NCBI RefSeq assembly: GCF_019219075.1
Contig: NZ_JAHUWJ010000014.1
Span: forward strand, 124,001-188,000
Origin: Chitinophaga sp. sic0106
GTDB taxonomy: Bacteria; Bacteroidota; Bacteroidia; Chitinophagales; Chitinophagaceae
DNA length: 64,000 nt
Reading direction: 5' to 3'
The notes beneath the pieces are model-generated. The model had not been told where the DNA came from and searched no databases. It was given only the letters and a program-made list of their open reading frames with translations. Positions 42,645 to 50,815 of the stretch are shown here, piece after piece (the first letter of the stretch is position 1; each line of letters begins with the position of its first letter). Both the position numbers and the translations under genes were made by a program.

Positions 42645-43859
42645 TCAATAATCCAGTTGCTGCAATACCCATTGCAATTCCCTGGAGATGGAAATATCCA
42701 TATTTTCTTTCAGTGGTGCGGGCAATACCTCCCAGGTGTATGTTTCTACTTCCAGATGTGCTGTAAACGGTGCCTCTTTTTGTAAGGCCAGTACCGCTTT
42801 GATATCGGCCTGTGTGGAAGAAAGCGGATCATATCTTTCCAGGAATACCGGCACATGGAAGTGAGAACGCCATTCTGTTACTTTGCTGTTATCTGCATCA
42901 GCAAAGGCCTGTGGCAGATCCGGATAATGAATTAATCCGCCTTCCACGGTGCGGGCAATCACCTGGTGAAGGTAAACAGGTTCTTCGAACTGACGAAATG
43001 CGGCTACTATTTCTTTTCGTTTATCCGTATCCGTTGGCATGTCTGCTTTCAGTGCGGCACTGATCTGGATCTTACCTACTTTCAGGCCGTACGCCCGGAG
43101 TTTCTCCAGTACCGCAGCTGGCTGTTCATATTCCAGTGCAAAGTGGCAAACATCGTAGCATAACTGCACATGATCTTTTATAAACCCGGCGGCAGTAGCC
43201 TCATCAATTTTAAATTTATCCTGCAGGAATGGGATACCAGCTGGTAACAGCTGATGTAAATACCAATCCATAAATTCTTCTGTATTTTCCAGCAGCCCAT
43301 CTGGTTCCGGCTCTATATCCAGGTGTAGCAATGGTCCGCCGCTACGGCGTACGCGCACCAGGTTTTCCACTACCAGCAAAATATTGAGGGTAGCGCTTTC
43401 CATCACGGAATTCTTTTCTTCTTCACAGCGGTTACACCAGAATTTGTAGCTCAGCGGGGAAGTTGAAATACCTCCTTCGCGGCCGTAAGGCAGCATGGAT
43501 GCCAGCAGGCGAAACAGGCGGATAGTGTAGGCTACGCGATCGGGGCTGGTCCAGTCAGGCGCATGCACCTGGTCTTTTACCACGGTGTTATGAAATCCGC
43601 CATAGGGGAATCCGTTCATGGTAAAAACGTAGCAATCATTTTCTCTCAGCCATTGCTGAAATGCGCGCAGGTTCTCTTCCCTGGCCAGTTCCAGGCTGGC
43701 GGTATTGGCTAGTCGCAATCCTATACCGAAAGGTTTATCCGGTGATACGGCTTTCTTTACCGCAGGAATATGCTGCTGCAGTTGGTGAAAATGGGCGCTC
43801 CAGGTTTCGCCGGGATGTATATTGGAACAGTAGGTCAGGTGACCAACAGTTGTTTGCAT
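42645..43859 (-). CDS. eboE: EboE: xylose-isomerase-like TIM-barrel metabolite traffic protein
   Basis: A 404-aa TIM-barrel protein. Barrel motifs include LTYCSNIHPGETW at the start, FTMNGFPYGGFHNTVVKDQVHAPDW, LLHLDIEPEPDGLLENTEEF and LCYDVCHFALEYEQPA, which carry likely metal ligands (Glu, Asp, His). The NIHPGE-W start and the YTWEVLP near the end are what I know of EboE. It lies 10 bp downstream of eboD and 33 bp upstream of eboF, on the minus strand. Its reaction is not established. Confidence 0.87.
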   Translation of the reverse strand: MQTTVGHLTYCSNIHPGETWSAHFHQLQQHIPAVKKAVSPDKPFGIGLRLANTASLELAREENLRAFQQWLRENDCYVFTMNGFPYGGFHNTVVKDQVHAPDWTSPDRVAYTIRLFRLLASMLPYGREGGISTSPLSYKFWCNRCEEEKNSVMESATLNILLVVENLVRVRRSGGPLLHLDIEPEPDGLLENTEEFMDWYLHQLLPAGIPFLQDKFKIDEATAAGFIKDHVQLCYDVCHFALEYEQPAAVLEKLRAYGLKVGKIQISAALKADMPTDTDKRKEIVAAFRQFEEPVYLHQVIARTVEGGLIHYPDLPQAFADADNSKVTEWRSHFHVPVFLERYDPLSSTQADIKAVLALQKEAPFTAHLEVETYTWEVLPAPLKENMDISISRELQWVLQQLDY

Positions 43860-43869
43860 GTGCTGATTT

Positions 43870-45024
43870 TTATTGCATGGTTTTGGTAATCGCTGCTGCT
43901 TCGTACAGCTTTTCCAGGTTCATTTCGTGTACATCTGCTCCCTGTCCTATATTTTTAAGGAGAGATACAGTGAGCTGCCCACCCAGGTGCTCGCGGAATT
44001 CTTCGAGGCCGGCAATCACCGGAGAATCTTTCCCATCCTGCCTTTCAAGCAACGGATGCCATACCGGCAGCTGCATATTTTTCAGTACGGCGATGATGCG
44101 CTGCATATCGTTTTCGCTCAGCCATCCTAACAGGTACGAATATACGCTGTCGAGCGCCACACCTATGGATACCGCCTCTCCATGCCGCAGTTCAAAGTTG
44201 GTCAATTGCTCCAGCTTATGTGCACTCCAATGGCCGAAGTCGAGCGGCCGGGAGGAACCGCTTTCGAACGGGTCGCCCCCATTACCGATGTGCTGCATAT
44301 GCAGGGCGGCGCAGCGGTAAATCAGTTCCTGCATATCCGCCATATCGCCCTGGCTAAGGGCCACAGCACGGGATTCCATCCATTCAAAAAACGCGGCATC
44401 TTTGATGAGCGCTACTTTTACGGCTTCCACCATACCGGAGTTCCAGTCCCGCTTTTCGAGGGTAGTCAGGAACCGGCTGTCGTTGAAAACAGCCTGCGGC
44501 GGTGCAAATGCACCCAGGAAGTTCTTTTTACCATTGAAGTTGATCCCGTTCTTTACACCTATACCGGAATCATTTTGCGATAGTACGGTAGTGGGTATAC
44601 GGATATGTCTTACCCCCCGGTGCGATACAGCTGCAACGAAGCCCACCAGGTCCAGGAGGGAGCCTCCGCCAATGCCAATCAGGTAGGAATGGCGATCGAT
44701 CTTATATTTATCAATGGCATTTACCAGGTTAAGGAACAGCGGTAAATCATTTTTCACGCCTTCTCCCCCGGCAATAGTTAATATTTCCGGTGCCAGCTCA
44801 AATCCTTTGATGGTTTTGAGATAGGAGGCTATCTGCTGCGGCAGCCCTTCATGGTGGCTGGCCATACCCTGGTCCAGCACCACCAATATTTTCTTCAGGT
44901 GGGTATGTACCGCCTGCGACTCCAGGTATGCTCTCAAACAGTTATTGTCAGGACTAAAAAGCTGGGAGGTAAAGTGTACCTGGTAGTGAAAGTTGACATT
45001 AAAATTCTGCAGTAAATATTCCAT
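43870..45024 (-). CDS. eboD: EboD: 3-dehydroquinate-synthase-like sugar phosphate cyclase
   Basis: A 384-aa member of the sugar phosphate cyclase family (3-dehydroquinate and 2-epi-5-epi-valiolone synthases). NAD-binding GIGGGSLLDLVGFVAAVSHRG (about 138-158) and RIPTTVLSQNDSGIGVKNGIN are conserved; metal ligands are expected in FGHWSAHKLE and RHGEAVSIG. It is the first gene of the eboDEF run; the shared upstream region (45025-45304) faces a histidine kinase gene on plus. It likely cyclises a sedoheptulose phosphate; the product is unknown. Confidence 0.88.
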   Translation of the reverse strand: MEYLLQNFNVNFHYQVHFTSQLFSPDNNCLRAYLESQAVHTHLKKILVVLDQGMASHHEGLPQQIASYLKTIKGFELAPEILTIAGGEGVKNDLPLFLNLVNAIDKYKIDRHSYLIGIGGGSLLDLVGFVAAVSHRGVRHIRIPTTVLSQNDSGIGVKNGINFNGKKNFLGAFAPPQAVFNDSRFLTTLEKRDWNSGMVEAVKVALIKDAAFFEWMESRAVALSQGDMADMQELIYRCAALHMQHIGNGGDPFESGSSRPLDFGHWSAHKLEQLTNFELRHGEAVSIGVALDSVYSYLLGWLSENDMQRIIAVLKNMQLPVWHPLLERQDGKDSPVIAGLEEFREHLGGQLTVSLLKNIGQGADVHEMNLEKLYEAAAITKTMQ

Positions 45025-45304
45025 GGCTAATCCTCTTACATTCTATCTAATTAGTGATCCTTTAAATGTACACAAAAATCCGTATTTCTACTTAACCGGA
45101 CAGATGGGCGGCAAATTACCGTACTGTGGCGGGTTATATTCCGGGAGACGGGAATTATACGCATGAGGGGTTTCGCCATTCATCCAAACACCCTTGCGGA
45201 TGCACCGAAAAAGCATAAACTTTGTTTTCTGAGAACCTGCTTACAGGCCCCGGAAATTAATTGTTACTGTAAAGGAAAGCCGTTTCCCCAAACCACTATT
45301 CGTT
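45025..45304. promoter_or_regulatory. Divergent promoter region between eboD and the histidine kinase gene
   Basis: This 280-bp region should hold the promoters of both eboD (minus) and the kinase (plus). AT-rich sequence with TAnnTTTA-like boxes near 45059-45070 faces eboD. I see no clear -33/-7 pair for either gene. Confidence 0.35.
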
Positions 45305-47281
45305 ATGTACCGTAAGTTATTACTGGTAATCCCTGCCCTGATAATACCGCTGCTGCTGACAGCCGCGGCACAAGCGCTGTCCCATAAAGACAGTTTGTAT
45401 CAGCGCCTGGATAAACTACCGCCAAATATTGAAAGAGTAAATACCTATCTGGCCCTTGGAGAAGCGCTGGTTCCGGATAGCGTGCAGAAAGCTGAAAAAA
45501 TGATGAAGGATGCGCTGGCACTGAGTATACAGCTGGGCTATCAGAAAGGAGTGGCCGACTTCACCATGTATTACATGTACATCCAGGACCTGAAGGGGGA
45601 ATACATGCAGAGCCTGTACCTGCTGCAACAGGCAGAAAAAATTTACAGCCACCTGAAGGATACCACCAGTCTTATGAATGTCCACAACTTCATGGGCAAT
45701 GAGTTTCAACAGGTAGGCAATTTCAAGGCAGCGGCGGATCAGTACATGGCTACACTGGAGCTGGCGGATATACGGGGCGACAGTATGCAGGCCAACAAAA
45801 TCACCATTAATTTGTCGTCGGTATTTATATTATTAGGTGACTACCACAAGGGGCTGGAATATGCCAAAAAGGCTTATCAGTTTGCAGAACAGCGGAAGCA
45901 TAAGTGGCGGATGGCGAGTGCATTGAACTGCATGGGGGCCGCTTTGCTGCAACTAAAGCAGCACGACCAGGCCAATAAGATTTTTACACAGGTAATACAG
46001 CTGGGCCGGGAGGTGGGCGACAGTATCTTTGTGCTGAACGGCACTATTAATATGGCATCTGTGCTTTCCTGCAAAGGGGACCATAAGAGCTCCCTGGAAT
46101 TATTTCGTGAGGCCGAGGCCATCACAAAAGCATATCCTGCACCTGATAAGTTGATCAATATATTGCTGGGTATTGGAAATGAGTTGTTTCTTTCCGGCAA
46201 ATACGTTGCGGCCGAGGAATACATCAATAAATCCATCTCTCTGAGTAAGATATACCTTGCAGGTAATGAACTTCACCAGGCCTACCTGGTGGCATCAGAC
46301 CTGAAAGCAGCCACAGGGAAGCCTGCGGAGGCGCTGGCATTACGCAAGCAATATGAAAAACTACATGATTCGTTGCTGGGCAATACTACGCGCAGCAGTG
46401 TGCAACAGTTGGAATCACGCTACGCCACTGCCAGGAATGATAAAAATCTCACCGAAAAAAAACTACAGGTAGCTACTATTAATCTGGAGCTGCATCGCAA
46501 AAACAAGTGGATACTCTATGGCATGGTGGGATTTATCCTGCTGATGATTCCTGCCATTATTTACTGGCTGAAGCTGCGGCACCGCCACCGGCTGCAATTG
46601 CAGCAACTGCAAACTATGGAAGCAGAACGTACCGTACAGGTGCTGGAAGCTATGATGCAGGGCGAAGAGCGGGAGCGCACGCGGCTTTCAAAGGATCTGC
46701 ATGATGGCGTGGGAGGACTATTATCGGCCGTAAAGCTGCATTTCAGCGCACTGCGGCATGAGCGTCCGTATCTGAAAGAAGATCCTGGTTTCCTGCATGC
46801 CATGGGAATATTGGATGATGCGGTGGTGGAAGTGCGTAAAACGGCACATAACCTTATGCCTGAAATCCTTTCCAGGGTGGGGCTATCGGAAGCGCTGGGT
46901 TTCTATTGCCGGAATGTGAGTCATAGCCGGAAGCTGCTGATTACTTATGAAAGCACGGGGCAGGTGCGGCGTTATAATGCCAGCTTTGAGTTATCCGTAT
47001 ACAGGATTGTGCAGGAGCTGATTAACAACATCATCAAGCATTCCAGGGCTTCGGCTGCGCTGGTACAGCTGGTGCAGGAGGAGCATACTTTGTCTATCCA
47101 GGTAGAAGATAATGGCATCGGTTTCCAACATCAGCCGGAACTGCATCAGGGCATGGGTTTGCGCAATTTACACACGCGTATTAAGGCGCTGAACGGGAAC
47201 CTGGATATTGATGCGTCAGCAGGGAGAGGTACTACGGCGTATATAGCGTTTAATATTATTCCGATGCAGCTGGCGAAATAA
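45305..47281 (+). CDS. TPR-containing sensor histidine kinase (NarL/HisKA_3 type)
   Basis: A 658-aa membrane kinase. A signal/first helix (about 5-24) is followed by a periplasmic array of TPR-like helical repeats (about 40-370), a coiled coil, one membrane helix (about 400-419, WILYGMVGFILLMIPAIIYW), a HisKA_3 dimerisation domain with the phospho-accepting His (about 466, LSKDLHDGVGGLLSAVKL) and a HATPase_c domain (about 555-650: RIVQELINNIIKH, VEDNGIGFQ, GMGLRNL). Such kinases pair with a LuxR-type response regulator, but none is adjacent. The gene splits the ebo cluster on the opposite strand. Confidence 0.93.
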   Translation: MYRKLLLVIPALIIPLLLTAAAQALSHKDSLYQRLDKLPPNIERVNTYLALGEALVPDSVQKAEKMMKDALALSIQLGYQKGVADFTMYYMYIQDLKGEYMQSLYLLQQAEKIYSHLKDTTSLMNVHNFMGNEFQQVGNFKAAADQYMATLELADIRGDSMQANKITINLSSVFILLGDYHKGLEYAKKAYQFAEQRKHKWRMASALNCMGAALLQLKQHDQANKIFTQVIQLGREVGDSIFVLNGTINMASVLSCKGDHKSSLELFREAEAITKAYPAPDKLINILLGIGNELFLSGKYVAAEEYINKSISLSKIYLAGNELHQAYLVASDLKAATGKPAEALALRKQYEKLHDSLLGNTTRSSVQQLESRYATARNDKNLTEKKLQVATINLELHRKNKWILYGMVGFILLMIPAIIYWLKLRHRHRLQLQQLQTMEAERTVQVLEAMMQGEERERTRLSKDLHDGVGGLLSAVKLHFSALRHERPYLKEDPGFLHAMGILDDAVVEVRKTAHNLMPEILSRVGLSEALGFYCRNVSHSRKLLITYESTGQVRRYNASFELSVYRIVQELINNIIKHSRASAALVQLVQEEHTLSIQVEDNGIGFQHQPELHQGMGLRNLHTRIKALNGNLDIDASAGRGTTAYIAFNIIPMQLAK

Positions 47282-47283
47282 CG

Positions 47284-47359
47284 GGTCTCAAACGTTTTCA
47301 TACTCATCTTCTTTAGGTATTAAACGTTTGAGGAGAGACCAATGGTCTCTCCTCAAACG
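47284..47359. terminator. Hairpin between the kinase and eboC, with a competing third arm
   Basis: A perfect 16-bp stem with a 3-nt loop lies at 47325-47359 (arms CGTTTGAGGAGAGACC and complement). The 5' segment GGTCTCAAACG at 47284 repeats part of the right arm and could pair with the left arm instead. It separates two convergent genes; no U-tract follows on either strand. Confidence 0.6.
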
Positions 47360-47380
47360 ATCAGGCTCAAATGAATATCC

Positions 47381-48301
47381 TTAAGTAACAGCAAATAATT
47401 TTCCCAGTCCCAATGAAATAGGCAACAGCAGCAGCACAAAAATAGCGAACGGCATTTGTGCGAAAGCAGCCACCCAGGCGGCATTCATGGCAATGAGTGC
47501 CAGTATCCCCCCTTTCACTGCTTTTCCCAGATTAGGTCCGGAAGGCTCTTTCATAGCTTTCATCAGCGGGCTGTTCACCATAAATATGAACAGCAAAATA
47601 AATGGCAATGCCCTCCACAGGCGTTCCTGGTGTATGGCAAGCGCGATCATGGCTACGTATACTACGGCATAGCCGAGGGCACTGATTTTAAGGCTTTTGG
47701 TATTACCTCCGTGCACTTCACCGCGACTGATATTTGTAATGGCCGCGATATATATGACGGGAATAATTCCCATCCACCAGTATTGCGCAAGTGCTTCCGG
47801 CAGGATGCTGATACCCAGCAGGAGATTGAATCCTCTGCAGAGTCCCATATTAATGGGCCCCCAGATAGGATGATATTTTCCCCATTTGTTGTATACCAGT
47901 GCGGCGGTGGTAATGGCAATAGCGAGCCAGCCCGGGGCACCGGTCAGGTGTCCTACCGAAAAGGCGCCTAATATACCTACGAGTAGCAGGTAAGCACCGA
48001 GAATAATGGCTTGTGTTCTGGAAATTATTCCGCTGGGGATAGGACGTTCGGGACGTTCTACCGCATCCAGTTTAGCGTCGAACACATCGTTGAATACGAC
48101 GCCTCCTCCGTAAAGGCCGGCTGCTGCGAGGCAGAGGCATACTACGGGGAGTGAAAACTCCAATGTAACTGTACGATAAGTCACATTCAAAAAATAGCCC
48201 GAAATGGCTACTCCTGCTAAAACATCTGCGATGGCTGTAATAATATTAGCGGGTCGCATCAGTCGCAGGTATCCAATCACTTTACTAGCAATATAACTCA
48301 C
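47381..48301 (-). CDS. eboC: EboC: UbiA-like prenyltransferase
   Basis: A 306-aa inner-membrane protein with about 8-9 helices of the UbiA superfamily. The Mg-diphosphate motif NDVFDAKLDAVERPERPIPS (NDxxDxxxD, about 76-95) and a second aspartate-poor loop are visible. It probably transfers a prenyl group, or is a membrane anchor for the ebo pathway. It is the last gene of eboABC on the minus strand, 52 bp after eboB, and ends at a hairpin facing the kinase gene. Confidence 0.88.
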   Translation of the reverse strand: MSYIASKVIGYLRLMRPANIITAIADVLAGVAISGYFLNVTYRTVTLEFSLPVVCLCLAAAGLYGGGVVFNDVFDAKLDAVERPERPIPSGIISRTQAIILGAYLLLVGILGAFSVGHLTGAPGWLAIAITTAALVYNKWGKYHPIWGPINMGLCRGFNLLLGISILPEALAQYWWMGIIPVIYIAAITNISRGEVHGGNTKSLKISALGYAVVYVAMIALAIHQERLWRALPFILLFIFMVNSPLMKAMKEPSGPNLGKAVKGGILALIAMNAAWVAAFAQMPFAIFVLLLLPISLGLGKLFAVT

Positions 48302-48353
48302 TTTAGTATGAGGTTTTCATGGTTTCGGGCTTGTACTCCAGTACAATAAGCGC

Positions 48354-49334
48354 CTAACGGATGATGGTCGTATTCTTGTTAATTCTTGGTTGTTGTCCAC
48401 CTCTTAAAACAGTACTTCCATTAAATTTTTCACTTTGGTCCGTGACAACTCCGAAATCAGATTCATTAATTTGTCCACTTTGAGCGAAGGCTGTCAGTGC
48501 GTTCCTGTAAGTTACCAAATGAATGTCATTCGAGTCAATACCACTTTCGTGCATGAGTGCTGCGGTTTTGGGCACTGCTAACGGATCGCTGATACCCCAG
48601 TCGGCTGCGGAATTGATCATAATTCGTTCGCTGCCATACTGCTTTACGACCTGAACCATACGTTCATTACCCATTTTAGTAAACGGATAAATGGTGAATG
48701 CGGCCCAGAATCCACGATCCAGCACTTCTTTCACGGTTTCCTCGTTGTTATGGTCTACGATCACCATTTTAGGATCGAGGCCGTGTTCGAGTGCGATATC
48801 CATGCTGCGGCGGGTACCTTGCTTTTTATCGCGGTGTGGGGTATGTATTTGTACCGGGAGATTGGCTTCTTTGGCCAGCTCCAGTTGTGCGCGGTAGTAT
48901 TTTTCCTCCAGGGCGGTTTGATCGTCGAAGCCTATTTCCCCGATGCCTACCACGCCTTCTTTGTATACAAATTGCGGGAGGATTTCCATCACTGCTTCTG
49001 CCAGTTTTTCGTTGTTGGCTTCTTTTGAATTGAGGCCAATGGTGCAATAGTGTTTGATGCCAAACTGGGAAGAGCGGAATCTTTCCCATCCAACGAGGCT
49101 GGAGAAGTAATCGCGGAAGGAATCGACCCCGGTACGTGGTTGGCCGAGCCAGAAAGCGGGTTCAATAATGGCTACTACGCCGGCATCTGCCATGGCCTGA
49201 TAGTCATCCGTTGTTCTGGAGGTCATGTGCACATGTGGGTCAAAAAATTTCATCCCTTTAATCTTATCAAGATATGCCGGAGAGTGGGCCAGTGGCTGAA
49301 GATCCTTTTCTGTTAAGTCATGAATTCCGCACAT
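48354..49334 (-). CDS. eboB: EboB: TatD-family metal-dependent hydrolase
   Basis: A 326-aa TIM-barrel amidohydrolase. The HxH metal pair is in FFDPHVHMTSRTTDDYQA, GEIGFDD carries the Glu, VQIHTPHRDK a His, and MIVDHNNEETV and NSAADWG (Asp) complete the site. An open frame extends to 49496 but overlaps eboA and is not family-like; MCGIHDLTEKDLQPLAHSP at 49334 is the natural start. It lies 38 bp after eboA. Its substrate in the ebo pathway is unknown. Confidence 0.9.
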   Translation of the reverse strand: MCGIHDLTEKDLQPLAHSPAYLDKIKGMKFFDPHVHMTSRTTDDYQAMADAGVVAIIEPAFWLGQPRTGVDSFRDYFSSLVGWERFRSSQFGIKHYCTIGLNSKEANNEKLAEAVMEILPQFVYKEGVVGIGEIGFDDQTALEEKYYRAQLELAKEANLPVQIHTPHRDKKQGTRRSMDIALEHGLDPKMVIVDHNNEETVKEVLDRGFWAAFTIYPFTKMGNERMVQVVKQYGSERIMINSAADWGISDPLAVPKTAALMHESGIDSNDIHLVTYRNALTAFAQSGQINESDFGVVTDQSEKFNGSTVLRGGQQPRINKNTTIIR

Positions 49335-49372
49335 AAAATTGTGGTTTAAGATGGAATTAGTTGGCAATAAAA

Positions 49373-50269
49373 TTATAATAAGTTGATGGTAGCGGCTATT
49401 TTTTCCCATGTCAGGCTTCCTTCCTCGATTTCGGATACCAGGTAAGGGGCGGATGCCAGCAGTTTCTTTGCGGGCAGGTACTGGCTGTGGTAGCACACCA
49501 GGGCAGCAGCTTCTTTTTCCACGTTATAGGCCGACTGCCACAGACGTGTGATATCCGGGAAGTTGGCGGCGGAGAGGAAGGTAGTGAGTAGTTGCCATTG
49601 GAGCGGGTTCACCGGGCGGCCAGCCGCCTGTCTTTCATGGGCAAAATCTGTGATGATGGCTGCCAGGGCGTCGTTGGCTCTTTCCTGGAGGCCATGGATC
49701 TGATTCAGCGGCTTTTCGGTGAAAATGGCTTTCATCACCAGCTGGTTCCAGCCGGATTCAGGCAGGTATTGTGCCGGGTACGGGTTATGCAGCATGATGG
49801 CTTCCTGTACCGGTGCAATATTGGAGCGGATACCATCTGCCGTACGGGCGATCCATTCTTCCGGATATGCCAGCAGCGGCAGCGCGCTGTAGAGGGCCGC
49901 CAGTTCATTCATTTCGGCGCCATTGAAAAGCGCTTCCACCTGGTTTATATAAGTCGGTTTATCAGCTGCGGGAATAAACAGCATCCACCACACACGTGTC
50001 AGGCGGTCTAACGTCCAGTCATATACGAAAAATCCGGGTACTGCTTTTTCCAGCGCCTGCTGGATAGCTGGAATAGGCGTCACCGGTTGTTTTCCGGTAA
50101 ACCTGGGCATGGCGGTAAATGTCTGCAAAAAGTCCCGGGTTAACTGGGTTGTTTGCTGCAGTTCCTGGCGTTGATGGAGCCATTCATTTGCGCGTGCGTT
50201 TTCCTGTTGCTGGATGAGTTGACCTAATAACGCTCTTACATTTTCGTGGTCAAATACATATGCGGTCAC
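49373..50269 (-). CDS. eboA: EboA-family protein
   Basis: A 298-aa mostly helical soluble protein with HEAT-like character, no catalytic motif and no signal peptide. ALYSALPLLAYPEEWIARTADGIRSN and LHNPYPAQYLPESGWNQLVMKAIF are the conserved EboA parts I recognise. It opens the eboABC run on the minus strand. Its role is unknown; in cyanobacteria the ebo operon as a whole is needed to bring the scytonemin monomer to the periplasm. Confidence 0.85.
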   Translation of the reverse strand: MTAYVFDHENVRALLGQLIQQQENARANEWLHQRQELQQTTQLTRDFLQTFTAMPRFTGKQPVTPIPAIQQALEKAVPGFFVYDWTLDRLTRVWWMLFIPAADKPTYINQVEALFNGAEMNELAALYSALPLLAYPEEWIARTADGIRSNIAPVQEAIMLHNPYPAQYLPESGWNQLVMKAIFTEKPLNQIHGLQERANDALAAIITDFAHERQAAGRPVNPLQWQLLTTFLSAANFPDITRLWQSAYNVEKEAAALVCYHSQYLPAKKLLASAPYLVSEIEEGSLTWEKIAATINLL

Positions 50270-50815
50270 TTCAAGCCTTTTTAATAGTGCAATAATAATA
50301 GGGTCTAAAATTAACCAGTTAGCCGGGATTTATCCTACTGAAATAATAAAATATGATGGGTGGTTGTTAAAACGGACAGGTTTGTTTAGCGGATTTGTTA
50401 TTAACCCTTCAGTATCATTGAGGAAAGTTCCGGAGGCCGGCTATTCGCAGTGGATTTGAAGACCAGCGTGATTGCTTAATTGGCTGTGCAGCGGCCAGCT
50501 AATGGTTCAGCAAACTACAAACTGGTATAAAATAAAAGAGAGGCAATAATGCCTCTCCTTCCGCCATTCTAAAGCCTGATTATTCATCAGGATATCTTTA
50601 CCAGACATATACCGCGGCGGCCTGCAGATGTCTTATCAGGTATAACAGTTTTGAAAACGGGCAAAAACAAGAATGACGATGATCAAAAACCACCTCCGTA
50701 AAAAATGCTTCACAGAGTTGCCCGGTAGTTACTTTAATGGTCTTGGAAGATAAATACGGCTGTAATATACATATTATTCTATTTTCCCACCAAATCTCTC
50801 TTTGAAATTTTGTTA
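50270..50815. other. 546-bp intergenic region between eboA and the VCBS gene
   Basis: The part next to eboA (50270-50400) should hold its promoter. A minus-strand terminator lies at 50531-50557. Between it and the VCBS stop is a ~64-codon stop-free minus frame without an ATG (ending about 50610), which may be a decayed gene or chance. I see no supported gene. Confidence 0.5.
50531..50557 (-). terminator. Minus-strand terminator, far downstream of the VCBS gene
   Basis: Stem GAGAGGCA with TGCCTCTC (4-nt loop) followed by TTTTATTTTAT on the minus strand. It lies about 260 bp past the VCBS gene stop, so that gene would have a long 3' untranslated region or another small transcript ends here. 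Confidence 0.75.

Noticed and set aside
49335..49496. 54-codon N-terminal extension of eboB
   Set aside because: It lies inside eboA in another frame and is not family-like; MCGIHDLTEKD is a better start.
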